Shown here: positions 1 to 11,317 of the stretch, one piece after another | Position numbering within the stretch: the stretch's first letter is position 1 | Layout: every line of letters starts with the position of its first letter | NCBI RefSeq assembly: GCF_958298935.1 | Contig: NC_084932.1 | Location: 5,559,501 to 5,623,500 of the forward strand | Direction: 5' to 3' | Length of the DNA: 64,000 bases | Origin: Phragmites australis | Lineage: Eukaryota > Streptophyta > Magnoliopsida > Poales > Poaceae | Notes under the pieces: generated by a model | Told to the model about the DNA's origin: nothing | The model's database searches: none | What the model saw: only the letters and a program-made list of their open reading frames with translations | Position numbers and translations under genes: made by a program

Positions 1-1408
1 TCTCGGTCCTGGGAGGGGCTACACCTTGCTCCGCAGTCCCTTTTTATCATTTCTGGTGTATCTCTAGTACCACACAGCTTCTGGCGGATCGAGCTAGGAA
101 CCACATCACACGGACATCTAGTCCACACACTCACTCATCAAGACACATGCACCCGGAGTCTAGTAAAAAAGGTTCTACCTTCGCATGTCCATAACCGTGG
201 ACATGGATATTCGAATAGATTTACACTCTGCAGAGGTTGTACAGCTTTACCCATAGGATATGCTCAGCCTCCAACCGTTGCAAGCGGAGGAGCGAATCAT
301 ACCGAGACTCTTCAAGCACCTTTCCTACCGGGCTTTTCCACGAGACACGCCAAGTCCCAGAGCTACATGTTCCGAAGGCTAGCATCCCTTTTTAAGCCTA
401 AGTCGGTCCCTAAAACCTTCAAACAGTGGGACAGATAGACCCTTGGCTGCTCGTTGCTCTCAGCCTCCTGGTATGATGCCCAACTCAGTCTGGTGAAGGA
501 AAAGTCAAGTCCTGCCCATACAGGACGCATGGTTGCACGGGGTCACTAAGGCATGGCGGCGAAATGACTCGGTCCTTAAGCGACCGAGCCAGGCATCTTC
601 ATGGGCAATGAATACCATCATGTAACTCAAGCCCCAAGAGCATCCTCTCCGGACGATCAATAATGGCGACATTAAAGAAGAATAAATTAAACACCAAATG
701 GAAATCCAAATGAGTCCTACTGTACACTACAACATGACAGATGAGTAGATCTCAATTTTAGATGAATTTTGGTGAAAGAATCGCCGAAATCGGAGTCAGA
801 ACGGATAACTTACCGCTCTCAGAAGATTTAATCAAAATTCAAATCGAGAAATTAATAAATAGTACTGTTCATAGATGGGCCCACATGCACAATAACTCGG
901 GCCTACATGAACAGTATGATTTTAGGCCAAATGGGCTGGATTAGGGCCTGGATGGGCCTGGGCCTAGATTTTGGGCCGGCAGCTGGGTCGAGCCAGACGG
1001 AGCCACAGCCCGTGGCCGTTTTCCCCTACGCGAGCGATGGCTCGATTTTGCGTGTGCGAGAGCACGCGACAGAGTAAGGTGGGGGGGGGGGGTTCGGTCG
1101 GTGGCGAGAAATTTTGGCGGGGCGTCGCCGGAAAGGTCGCCGGCATCGGATTTCCGCCATAGCTTCACGATAGCTTGCTGATGTTGGGCTTCTACACGCT
1201 ATAGAGAACACGAAGAAAAGCTCCCAGACGGTGGCCAATGGCGGAGGCAGTGCCAGATCACGACCGAAGTAAGGGCAGTGGCGCGGGAAGAGTCGGGCAG
1301 CACTTCCCCTCACTGGGAGGTGCCAATCCGCTTCGAAGGAAGGTCCTACGGCTTCTAGACATCATGGTATGATGCCTGGCGATGTGAACAGGGTTCTAAC
1401 ACACCGGC

Positions 1409-2799
1409 TGTCGGCGTATCAGGAACCGGGGGTCCCCGGAACTCGAGGCCGAGCCAGCCATCCGCCACGTGGTGGCGCCCGCGGGATCTCTCCTGCAGGG
1501 TGAGAAAAGGTTAAATCCCGGGAAGAAAGTGCTCGGGGAGGTGTACGGTCACCCCCGAGCACCCTAGTACCCCGACGACCAGAAGAGATGAGTGCTCGAG
1601 AGAGAGTGCTCGGGGCCGCCACACGGCCGCCCCCGAGCACTCGGTTCCCCGAAGTTCCGAGCAAGAGTGCTCTGGGCCGCCGTGCGGCCGCCCCCGAGCA
1701 CTCGGTTCCCCGTGGTTCCATTCAAGAGTGCTCGGGAGAGAGTGCTCGAGGCCGCCACGCGGCCGCCCCCGAGCGCTCGGTTCCCCGAGGTTCCGTACAA
1801 GAGTGCTCGGGAGAGAGTGCTCGGGGAGATGAACAGTGCCCCCGAGCACTCGGTCCCCTGAGGACACGGGGACACATTCCCGGGAGAGAGTACTCGGGGA
1901 GGTGAACAGCACCCCCGAGCACTCGGTACCCCAACGACCCCGAAGGGCCCCCGAGGGGCCCTCTGATGGGGTGTCCGCCAGTCAAAGACCCGAGGCCGCA
2001 TTTAATGAGCGCGTGTGGGATGACACCCCCAACTGCTCCCGCCGCGCTCAGCGCCAGTTCCTGCCACGTTCTGGCAGAGAGGCGTGGGGTTATTAATTGC
2101 ACGGGTCCCGTCCCGTGCAATCCGGTTTGTCTCGGGATAACGTTGTGAGGACCAAGGCGTTCTGTCTGCCACGCTGCTGTGGTAGGGGAATGAGACAGGA
2201 CGGGCACGCCGGTTGTTCTGCGACTTCCCGGTGGGCCCTCTCCACGGCATTCGACACCAGGGCATTTATGGTGACGGGTGACCGGGCGTGCAACGCATTT
2301 TTCACCCCCCGGTCACCTCATCCAGAGGAAATGATGACGCATTTTCCATTTATGGCGTCTCGGGACTCGGGCCCCTCCTTCCGTTGGGGGCATGTCGCAG
2401 CCGGCGAGCATTTAAGGCAGCCAGCGGCCCAGAGAAGAAGGGGGCGAATAGAGGAGAACACACAAACAACAAGAAAACAAAAGAGAGGGCGACGGGCCGA
2501 AGAACTAGGAGCCCAGCCCCTTAGACAGATCAAGATCCTTGTAATCAAAAACATCCTTGAGGGATTTCCTCGTGGAAGATATAGCATACACACAGGAGTA
2601 GGGTATTACGCCCCTGCGCGGCCCGAACCTGTCTAAAATCCCCGACGCATTTACTTCTTCCTGCATTCAGTCACCACCCCTGGCCATTGCATTCACTCCC
2701 ATTTCTTTCTCTGGCAAACTTATTCAGGATCATCCCCCCGGCCGAATCTCTAAAAAGGGGTCTCTCAGGATCCCTGCGACTGGAGTTAATCCTTCGACA
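1409..2799 (+). mobile_element. Solo LTR with perfect 5-bp target-site duplication
   Basis: The segment begins TGTCGGCG and ends TTCGACA, a short inverted terminal repeat of LTR type (TGTCG/CGACA). It is flanked by CCGGC at 1404-1408 and CCGGC at 2800-2804. Length is 1391 bp and there is no internal domain, primer-binding site or second LTR, so this is a solo LTR left by LTR-LTR recombination. The flanking sequence reads through once the segment is removed. GC-rich direct repeats occupy 1550-1935. The long open frames inside are by-products of GC-rich repeats. The strand is arbitrary: LTR ends do not fix it. Confidence 0.88.
1550..1935. repeat. Imperfect ~73-bp minisatellite inside the solo LTR
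   Basis: The motif GAGCACTCGGTTCCCC or a close variant recurs near 1635, 1696, 1771, 1844 and 1917, a spacing of 61-75 bp. Each unit pairs GTGCTCGGGG with CCCCGAGCAC, so every repeat can fold into a hairpin. This explains the dense overlapping open frames on both strands here. Confidence 0.8.
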
Positions 2800-4109
2800 C
2801 CGGCTGTGAGCTAAAACGCGGCGGCGGAAGTCATACCGAAGGCGGCACACGATGATGAGCAAAAAGGGGGCTCAGGAGACACCTACATGCTATCTAAGGG
2901 GTGTTAGGGGAACGAGGAGAAGCGGGTCGGTGGCTGGTGACTCGTCGCAGAGGTGGCGGCGGCGATGCTCGGCTATTGGTGTGGACGGTTTCCCGTCAGG
3001 CTCCCAGTGATTGGACGGCAGCACAAAGACGGTGATGGCTCCCCGGTGCTCCCTGGCAGCACGTCGGCGGCGGATTGATGATGGTGAGGTCGCGATGGCG
3101 ATGGTGGCAGTAGCGTGGATGGTGAAACAGGGAAGGGGCTAGAGAAGACCAGGCACGCTATTTATAGAGGGAAGGGAGAGGCGGTGCACGTGGGCTGCCA
3201 TCACGTGGACGTCGGCGGTGAGGTGGCGGCCAGCGCCCACCTTTTTCTCCGAGGCATGGGCTGCCTGTGCCGGCCAAGCATGGGCAATTGCAAATGTCAC
3301 GCGTGCAGGGCATGGGAGGAGAGAGGGTGCACCAGAGAGAGAAGAGAGAGCGGAGAAGCGGAGGTCGGTCGAGCGCGCGCGAGATATTTCTTGGAGAGAG
3401 GAGACGGTGGCCAGGGACTAGTGCGCATTGGAGGGAAGAGAAAGGAGAAAGGTACGACGCACGTATTTACGACGCGTGGTTCGTGGACGGCTGAGCGGCA
3501 CATGGGGCAGGCTAGCCAGCTGGGCCGCTCGGTGTTGCTACGGCCTAGGCGCGGCGCGCGCGGGATGAAGAAAGAAGACGACTGAGCGGGCCACTAGCTA
3601 GGTTGCGCGAGGGAGAAAGAAAAGAGGAAAAAAGAATAATTGGGATAAGAATGAAGTTTAAATTCAATTTGAGGTATTTGAATTTGAATTTGAATTTGAA
3701 TTTAGATCAACTTTATTTAGAATATCTGATATTTGGATCTCGAGACTTTTTGGAAGATGATTTGAATCCAAGAATTTGAATTCAAATTGGATTTGAGCTG
3801 ACAGAATCTAATAGTAGGTTTGAAATTGAGAGACATTCAATTTCAAACCTCCACATAAGAATCAAAAACCTCAAACTAATGCATACAAACAAACTTAATG
3901 CAGAGACTATTTTAGAATTGATTCTAGAGCACTTCTAATTACCTAAGAAACTTGTATACATGAATGTATATGTATACTGGTATATATACATCCACTTACC
4001 TATTCTCTTAACCTATAGTTAGCTTAATTAACCCTAAAAAGTTTTAATTTAGAGATAAATTTTGTAACTTGTTAACATGCTCAAGTCAGGATGTTACACT
4101 AACCAAGCA

Positions 4110-5660
4110 CCACGGAGCGATGAAACCGTGGTCTTCGAAGCCTTCCTCGACACTGGGCTCGGGTTCCCCATGGCGCCGCTCCTTGAGGGGGTGCTTCAGT
4201 ATTATTTTGTGGAGCTCCCCCAACCGAAGCTTCAGATGGAGGACAGAGTGAAGAAAGCCCTCAACTTCTCTAGCGTGAACTTTCAGCTCTGGTAGGAGTA
4301 CCATGGAGTGTTCCCGGCGAAGGATATCAACAAGCGGAGGTACACCGGCTGGTCGAATAGGTGGTTTCACTATGTCATGGGTTCTGAGTCCCTTCTTCAC
4401 TCTACCAACCTGGAGATCAAGTACATCCGAACCCTAGTAGTGGAGATGCTCGAGGCCCGGATAACTTTGGGGGTGCAGCTCCTCCGGCGGGTGGCATGCG
4501 CGACCTCGCGGAGGAGTTCACAATGCTGTGCATCAGACCCCTCCAGGCGGGTTGGGACTATGCCTTCGAGCAAGGTGAGGAAGGTGAAGGCGAGCTAAAC
4601 ACATACTCTAGGCCCGTCATTGACTCTGGTGAGTTCTCCCTGCTATCCAACTTTGAACTCGTAGATGTGAGACACCTTTTTCTTTCAAAGTGGTGCTTGA
4701 TGCTGGACGAAGCTACCAAAGCTGTGGAAAAATTCCAGGGTCAACCTTCCTTCATTGAGTGTGAGCAGCACATAGAACTGGTAGGGATTTGGGAGCGCCA
4801 TAACCAAATCTGCTCGCACCTCGGTTTGGTGGCCCTGGCGTGGCATGATCTGGCGGAGCCCCGGGGAGCCGAAAAGCATGGTCCTGTGGCCAAAATGACC
4901 TTGCTCCCAGCCTGCACTCCCATCACCCTGGTGGGCTCATGTACTAGTTCAGTAGTTGGGTCATCCGGGACGGAGTCGGAGGGGGCAAAGCGTGGGAGGC
5001 TCGGCCAGAACTCCAGGACCAGAGGTGGTGTGTCCGAAGACGAGGCCCGGTCGGGAGGTGGGGGCCCTGGGGAGGATTCGATAGGTGTGGAACTGACTGT
5101 CCTTAGCCAGGGCAGAGAAGGTGCGAGGTTTCCCTTGATGACCTCGGACCCTGGGGGATCGTTCCCTCCATCGATGATGAGGATGTGACGGGTCTGATGG
5201 CAACTGCGACCTTTGGCACGGGTGAGCCCGCAATTCTCCCTCTTTCTTCTTTCTTTTTCTTTGTGGGTTGCACTCGCGATAGCTATCTTGACTTTGCCTT
5301 CTTGTTTACAAAGGCCGTTGGCACGAGCCCATTCGCGGCCCCCGCTCTGGAGGTATTGGCTCCGGCAGGAGTCCTGATGATTCCCTCAAGGGGGCAGAAG
5401 ATGGCGCGCTGGAGGCCAGGGCTTCACCATCCCAGGCTGTGGCCACAGACCGAGTCTTGATTGCCGCGGCCAGGGTTGGGGGCTTTGAGCCCATCGGGGT
5501 GCCTGCCTCCGCTCTTTTGGAGCGGGGTCTGACCGCCAAGGCCCTGACTCCGGCTGACTTCACACTTTGTCTAGAGGTGTTGAGCATCTTTGCCTCCACC
5601 TCATCTCTCTTCACAAGCCTCAGAGGCCTCCAGAAGAGGCGGCGACGTGTCTTCGAGTGA
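4110..5660 (+). pseudogene. Antisense ORF of the Tat element (Transposase_28-like), with a probable intron
   Basis: Read on the strand opposite to pol, the first block (about 4110-4293) contains VVFEAFLDTGLGFP and FVELPQPKLQ. This matches the start of the 'putative gypsy type transposon' domain (Transposase_28, PF04195). The second block (4496-5188) contains the conserved-looking LSNFELVDVRHLFL and an Asp/Gly-rich tail. A canonical intron can be read: donor GTGAGCC at about 5221 and acceptor TTTACAAAG ending about 5312, after which a Pro/Ala-rich frame continues to a stop near 5660. Frameshifts and a stop after the first block make this copy non-functional. The product's function is unknown; antisense ORFs of this type are known from Tat elements. 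The intron is inferred from sequence only. Confidence 0.55.
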
Positions 5661-5779
5661 TGGTTCGGCAGATATTTTTGTTTGTAAGCTATACTTTGTG
5701 GTTGTAATTTATTGGCTACAACCCTTATGCTCCTTCGCTCCAATTGGCAGTAATTAGTCCTGGTGAAGGCACTGGAGTG

Positions 5780-6561
5780 TACGCAGTGCTAGGCCCTCGC
5801 GGCAGCTCATGACTATGCTTATGCTAATGCAGATAGACTCTGTCACGCATTGGTGGAATCCGAGAAGTGAGTGGTGACCACAGAGGGCCTCTTGCAGGAG
5901 GAGGTGACGCGCCGGGAGCATGTGGAGGAGGTGGCCCGGGTGGCTGCCGTGCTATGGAGGAAGCTATCGACGCGGTCAACGCGGCCCACGTTTCCACAAA
6001 AAGCAACGCACGGGATCATCGAATTGTTGTGGCCGAGGCTCAGTGTGAGGGGAGGGCTGCTCGAGCTGTGGAGGACGCAATGCGTTCTAAGCGCCAAGGG
6101 TTGGCTTGGTGTGAAACGGTGGCAGCCTAGGTCCTTAGGAAGGTGCTGGAGGGCCTCGGGGCCCATGCCTCACCTTTGCCCTCAGGGGAGAACAACCTGT
6201 GCCTGACGCTCTGCCTGCTCTAGTCTACCGCAAGGGCGATGACTTGCGCCACTGAGGCATTCCCCAGCTCAGCGTCTACGTGGCCTCGATGGAGCAGCTG
6301 GTGCTGCTGCACCATGCGGGGTGCAGCCATCTTGGGGTGCTAGAGCTGCAATTCATAGTAGGTCGCCTAGGGTTAAGCGATCATGAAGCTCCTCGCTCGG
6401 ATTCTCCAGCGGGGGCTCAGGCTCTGCATCCCGATGTTTCCTCAAGCAGATCGACGCCTCAACAGGATGTCTCTGGGTTGCCTCCCCAGCCAGACACCAA
6501 TTCACAGCAGCCGACCCCGCGTGCAGGTGACACTCCACGGGACCTGCCGCCAGAGGTGTAA
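5780..6561 (+). pseudogene. Coiled-coil-like distal part of the antisense ORF, broken
   Basis: In plus-strand frames between about 5840 and 6170 there is charged, Ala/Glu/Arg-rich sequence (for example EEVTRREHVEEVARVAA and VAEAQCEGRAARAVEDA) with coiled-coil character. A Pro/Ser/Gln-rich tail follows at 6280-6561 and ends at TAA. Frames change at least twice. This fits the distal half of the Tat antisense ORF starting near 4110, because such ORFs often place an N-terminal globular domain before an alpha-helical and then a disordered tail. No family is recognised. It could be a separate exon set. Confidence 0.35.
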
Positions 6562-7814
6562 TTATGAGCAGGGTTTGCGTGTGTTATGTTTTGCTTCTCT
6601 TATATTTCGGTGGAATCCGGGGGCGTATCATGTTGGTCCGGCACTCCCGCTTTATGTATCTTAACTTTTGCCAGCTAATCTTTTAGTGGGGCTATGTCTC
6701 CCTTTTGTCTTGTCTGTTTATTCTGTTGATATGCTGGGGTGCGTGTGTCATTGCGCTAATCCTTGAGTAGGGCTTACACGTGCAAGTTGGATGATCTGAG
6801 ACAGCTGGAATCATCCTGGTACTCGGACCGTTGCCTCTGGGGAGGGGCCCCGGGGATCTGAACCCTTCAAGTCTATACCATCGGCCTCGCAATGGGAGCG
6901 CTTCATCTTTCCTTGTGATTTCTGAGGACATGTGGACCACGGGGTGGCCGTTGATGTTTTGGTGAAGGCAAAGCCGGGGGATCCCTTCGCTTCCTCTTCG
7001 GAGGTCGGCTCGAGCTTTGTAGGGGTGGACGAGTGGTGAACAGCCTTTGAGGCTACTAGCCCATGGGACTCTTGTAGTTTTGTTCTCCCCCGTGGCTTCG
7101 ATGGACTGGTACCACTGGACATCCTTGTGGATGTAATGGCACATGTCAAGGAGGAGGACGTTGAGGAAGCTGCGGAGGCTTCAGAGGAGGTGGACTTTAC
7201 AGCCTTTGACTTGTATCCCTTCCAGGCAGAACCCTCGGTTCCTCGAGTTTGAGGAGATTCTATTTTCAATAGGTCTTCATGCCCAGGTTACCCGTGTTGT
7301 CACGTCGTGCGCTGTTCCAGGTCTTCCAGCACAGCTGGCAGTTCCAGAGGCCGAGGCTGGCCATCTTCGTCTCGTCGTACTTCGGGGAGCCGTGGTGGTT
7401 TGTCATGCTTGTTAGGCCTAGATTGATTATGGAATATTGCCAAATGCAACTTATGTATACATGATACATGAATAATAAAGTATTGTGTTGTTTTTTCTCC
7501 TCGCCTTTTGTTCACACCTGTACTCCGGGAGTTCTCCCTTTCCCTGGCCCCCTTGCACTCTGCGGTTGCTGGCGTCCAGAGGGTGCGATAGTAGGAGTAC
7601 CAATTGGTGTGTTAGGTGCGCAAGGATAAAGTAGTCCTTCACGGTGCGAAGGGTATGAACGTGAGTTCCTTCCTCTGGACCTTGTATAAAAAATACAACC
7701 CCTTCTTTCGGGGACTTGAAAGAGAGAAGATTTCATCAGCTTCTTCTATTCCTGAAGTGAATTTATCGCAGCACATTTCTATTTTGGAAAAGTTGACAAC
7801 ACTACTATGTGACT
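6562..7814. other. Non-coding spacer of the Tat element
   Basis: No convincing gene is seen. Short open frames occur on both strands but lack family motifs. It probably belongs to the element's 3' region, between the antisense ORF and the minisatellite. Confidence 0.4.
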
Positions 7815-8408
7815 GAGGTTGAGGACGACGAGGTGCGGAGGGTTTGGACCTCAACACAACCGAGGCTGATGCCTTTGAGGTGTGGAGGTTTTGGATCTCG
7901 ACACGACCGAGGCTGATGCCTTCAAGGTGCGGAGTGTTTGGATCTTGACGCGACCGAGGCTGATGCCTTCGATGTGCGGAGGGTGTAGACCTCGATGTGA
8001 TCGAGGCTGATGCCTTCAAGGTGCGGAGGGTTTGGACCTCGATGTGACCGAGGCTGATGCTTTTGAGGTGAGGAGGGTTTAGACCTCGACATGACCGAGG
8101 CTGATGCCTTTGAGGTGAGGAGGGTTTGGACCTCGACGTGACCGAGGCTGATGCCTTCGAGGTGAGGAGGGTTTGGACCTCGACACGACTGCTGTTGATG
8201 CTTTCGAGATGCGAAGAGTTTGGACCTCAACGCGATCGAGGTTGATGCCTTTGAAGTGAGGTGGGTTTGAACCTCGACGCGACCAAGACTGATGCCTTCG
8301 AGGTGCGAAGAGTTTGGATCTCGATGCAACCGAGGTTAATGCTTTTGAGGTGCGGAGAGTTTGGACCTCGACGCGACCAAGGCTGATGCCTTCGAGGTGT
8401 AGAGGGGT
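7815..8408. repeat. 47-bp minisatellite, about 12.5 copies
   Basis: Units begin GACCGAGGCTGATGCCTT and contain GAGGTGAGGAGGGTTTGG and ACCTCGAC. Successive CTGATGCC starts at 8101 and 8148 give an exact 47-bp period, and copies diverge by several bases each. 47 is not a multiple of 3, so the frames passing through it are not a repeat protein. It sits 3' of pol in the Tat element, between the acidic antisense ORF and the Transposase_28-like ORF. Tandem repeats in the 3' non-coding region are typical of Tat/Ogre elements. Confidence 0.92.
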
Positions 8409-9020
8409 TTTTTATGCGTGTTATGTTATATGTGGCGCTACTGAGTAGTGATGTATCTTGACTTTTAGTAAGGAACTAATGGGCGTGATGATGGTAGCAT
8501 GCCTGACTATAACAGATTTGGTCTGCATCGCGGGTTAAATCATCATGGGTCTTGTATGTCAGAAACCCTACCATAGGGTGAGGTTGCGGTAGAGGAATCG
8601 CCTTGTCTGACTCCTAGGGTTTCGCGCTTGCTGCCATTGCATGCGCCAAAAGTAGGTTGGGTAATAATTGTGATGAGACGTGTGCACGAGAAATCGGGGA
8701 ATTTATGTGGCTGTTTGTTTTAGATCTAGAATTGGACTCATTGCGAGGCAGCTTTATAATCCGTGGCCATCCTTGTGACGCTCCTGGCCCTGAGTAAGAT
8801 GATATTTCTTCTTTGCAACTCATTTGGCAACTCTTATAGTGTTGCCTCCAAGTCTGGCCGCAAATGGCTGCGGCAACCTGCCGCCGACATCGGCGTCAGT
8901 CCCCTTGGTCGTACCGCCGCTGAGGGCAGGTGATCTCCAGACCCTTCTCACTGGACTAGAGTCAGCCACCATAGTGTTGCCATCCCTACAAAGGGGGCAC
9001 GTTCGGTTACTCCAGCTTGA
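8409..9020. other. Spacer between the minisatellite and the acidic antisense ORF
   Basis: Open frames at 8820-9233 on both strands overlap the acidic ORF that follows but show no domain. I see no gene or structured repeat here. Confidence 0.35.
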
Positions 9021-9242
9021 CCTCCAGCATGGGCAGTTGCCCCGACTGAAGTTGTCAACATCTCTGATGATGAAGAGGAGGTTGACTGGGATCTTCTGGA
9101 GAAAGAGATCGACGAGGAGGAAAAGGACGAGGAGGAGGCCAAAGAGGCGTCCCCAAGTTCGTCGTCGTCCTCTGATGGTGGGCACTATTGCAACAGAATC
9201 CGAGGCAGGGCGCCGCATCTGAAATGCCTGCACCGGCCTTAG
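9021..9242 (+). pseudogene. Small acidic antisense ORF with a SUMO-interaction-like motif
   Basis: The frame is open from just after a TGA at 9018-9020 to TAG at 9240-9242. It reads PTEVVNISDDEEEVDWDLL, then a Glu/Lys/Asp run, a Ser run, SSDGGHY and a basic tail with RIRGRAPHLKCLHR. No ATG start is visible, so this copy is N-terminally broken. It lies on the strand opposite to pol, directly 3' of integrase. The same order (hydrophobic four-residue core, acidic stretch, WDLL, Ser-rich, GDGYY/GGHY, basic tail) occurs in the antisense ORF at 34524-34808 of a different element. V-V-x-I followed by acidic residues matches the SUMO-interacting motif pattern. Function is inference. Confidence 0.5.
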
Positions 9243-9371
9243 GTCCTCGGATTCTGTTGTTCGTCTTTTTTTTGGAGCCCGGAAGGATGATCTCCGTTTG
9301 GTAGTGCCTATCGGATGTGTGACTCATTGATTTAAATATCTTGGACTGAAACTTTTAGACTTTCTACTAGC

Positions 9372-9391
9372 ATATATATATATATATATAT
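9372..9391. repeat. (AT)10 microsatellite
   Basis: A pure AT dinucleotide run of 20 bases lies between the acidic ORF and the end of the integrase region. Confidence 0.95.
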
Positions 9392-9458
9392 GTGCTCTTG
9401 GAGATGCTCTGTTAGCTCCTTGTTTTTACATGTAGTACCTCCGGAGTGCCTCCGCGTT

Positions 9459-10316
9459 CTAGGTGTGCTCGAGGGGGCCCCTGAACGTAGCTGCCAAGCG
9501 ATAGGAGCCTGGTTTGTTAGAAGCGAGGATGAGGTAGGGCCCCTCCCATTTGTTGCGCAGCTTTCCTGGAGTCAATGCCCGTTGTAGGACTAGATCTCTA
9601 GGCTTGAAGGCTCGTGGCGCAACCTTAGGATTGTACCAAGCCTTGGTTTTGATGATATAGCGGTCGAGGTTCCAAACAGCATGAAGCCTCATGCTCTCTG
9701 TAAGGTCCAGGGATACCTCCCTTTCTCTGGTGGTCTCCGGTAAGTGGACTTGGAGGGAGTGTCCCTTGATTTTTGCCGATGTCATGGCTTCATTACTGAA
9801 CAGGAAACAAAAATGGGTAAACCCGGTGCGATGGGTCACCGTAGTGCAGAGGGACCACAACACCTTTGGGAGCTCTTCAATCCATAGGGCTTTAGAGAGG
9901 CCGACGAGGCGTCAGTTTAGTTTGGAGAGGGTGTTGCCGTTGGCACGCTCGATCGCCCCATTGGATTGTGGATGACAAACTGTGGCGAAGCACATCTCAA
10001 TGCCGAGGTCAGCGCAGAACTCCTGGAAAGAGCTGGAGTTGAACTGTGTCCCATTGTCGACAGTGAGGTGTCATGGGACGCCGAAGTGGCATATGACATT
10101 TTTACAGAAGAACTTCTGGACATTCTTGGATGTGATTGCTGTGAGGGGCTCGGCCCCGATCCATTTGGAGAAGTGTTCCAAGGACACGAACGCATATCGA
10201 AGGTTTCCCATAGTGCAAGGGAATGCCCCAATTAAGTCCATCCCCCAGTGCACCAAGGGCCAGATAGGAACAATTGGCTGTAGCGAGGTCAAAGGACGGT
10301 GACTCCAGCATCCCAT
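9459..10316 (-). pseudogene. Tat integrase, core and C-terminal domain (broken)
   Basis: The minus frame from 10316 contains DLIGAFPCTMGNLRY and HFSKWIGAEPLT, the first catalytic Asp region of a gypsy integrase core, then KNVQKFFCKNVICHFGVP just before the second Asp. The frame then shifts, with catalytic-core remnants to about 9917. From 9863 the C-terminal part reads LVLQRALTPGKLRNKWEGPYLI and PGSYRLA, the usual GKL-x-x-x-WEGPY module. At least one frameshift and several stops separate these blocks, so no active integrase is encoded. Known role: inserting the element's cDNA into the genome. Confidence 0.75.
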
Positions 10317-10478
10317 CCAAAGGCACCCTTGGCAGGTGTGGACGAGTTCCTCAGTGTCAGTGATGATAGTGGGTCAATACAGCCCCTGGCGGAGTGCTTT
10401 GCCTACGAGGGCACAGGGTGTGAGGTGGATGCCATGGAGCCCTTGTGGATCTCCCTTAGGAGGTCAGCCCCCTGCTCC

Positions 10479-11180
10479 TTACTGACACATTGGAGGAGGG
10501 GGCTGCAAACTTCGGATATGTAAAGGGCTCTGTCCACCAGGAGGGAGCAAGGGGCTGCAAACTTCGGATTTGTAAAGGGCTCCGTACACAAGGAGGTTTC
10601 CCCTGACACGTTGTTGGATACGTTGGAGCTCAACTGGATTATCAGGCTCTTCAGTTCCCTTTAGAAAGGATAAGAGGGAGGCTCTCCAATCCGAAGGCCC
10701 AATGGTTAGGATGGCGGCGACAACTTCGTCAGAAGTACCTGCTACTATCTTGTTGAGGACCTCAAAGAAGGCCCCCATAGGGAGGATCCTCCTTCTGACC
10801 ATGGCCTTTGGCAGGGCATCTGCTTGATGGTTGTCTGTGCGGGATATGCTTCATACGGAGATGCCCTGGAAGAACCCTTCAACCTTGCGGATGGCATCGA
10901 GGTACATTAACAGCTCTAGAAGCAAAACCTGGAAGCTTTTATTAGCATGCCTAGCAACAACCTGTGAATCTGTTTTAACAATGATCCTGGCGGCCCCTAA
11001 GGCCCAAGCCATGTGGAGGCTGAGGAGGACGGCCTCTTACTCGGTGATGTTGTTGGTGGCCTTGAATCTAGGTGGGCTGCGAATGCCGCCTACTAGCCTG
11101 TCGGGGAGATGAGGATGGCTCCGGCCCCTACGCCTTTGGAGCCATATGTTCCGTCAGCATATATTGTCCATATGTCTTGG
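10479..11180 (-). pseudogene. Second (archaeal-type) RNase H and integrase-linker region
   Basis: The minus frames read YADGTYGSKGVGAGAIL (around 11165-11112), then ATNNITE, a stop, EAVLLSLHMAWALGA, and IIVKTDSQVVARHANKSFQ (around 10985-10925). This is the DG...E...D pattern of an RNase H of the archaeal/plant type, as found C-terminal to the normal RNase H in Tat elements. It is followed (10802-10479) by a conserved linker before integrase, including EEPDNPVELQRIQQ. A 52-bp direct duplication (GGCTGCAAACTTCGGAT at 10501 and 10553) interrupts the linker. Stops and frameshifts are present. Confidence 0.7.
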
Positions 11181-11317
11181 GGAGGGGCCTCTGGGGGTCC
11201 TCAGGGTGGGGGAGTCCACTCAGCAACAAAGTCTGCCAAGACTTGTGACTTAATGGCAGTGTGGGCCACGAATCTCAACGCGAAGGGTGCTAGTTCTACC
11301 ACCCACTTGCCTATGCA

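Larger units (their letters stand above)
1..4098 (+). repeat. Gypsy-type LTR or non-coding element remnant, split by a solo LTR
   Basis: This long non-coding block ends in ATGTTACA at 4091-4098, the form of 3' LTR end seen in grass gypsy families whose LTRs begin TGTAACACC and end GATGTTACA (RIRE3/RIRE8-like, from memory). Its body has a pyrimidine-rich leader, a 13-G run near 1080, a TATA-like box at 3159-3167 (TATTTATAG) and an AT-rich tail with GAATTT repeats at 3655-3800. No reading frame is convincing. The start is outside the window, so the matching LTR end and target-site duplication cannot be seen. The block is interrupted at 1409-2799. Sequence at 4099 changes abruptly to Tat-lineage antisense ORF, so this element abuts or is inserted in that one. 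Family assignment is inference. Confidence 0.45.

Noticed and set aside
1509..2207. Long overlapping open frames on both strands in the solo LTR
   Set aside because: They come from GC-rich repeats lacking stop codons; no domain, and frames overlap on both strands.
3115..3585. 156-codon plus-strand frame
   Set aside because: Arg/Gly-rich, no motif, lies in LTR-like non-coding sequence beside a TATA box.
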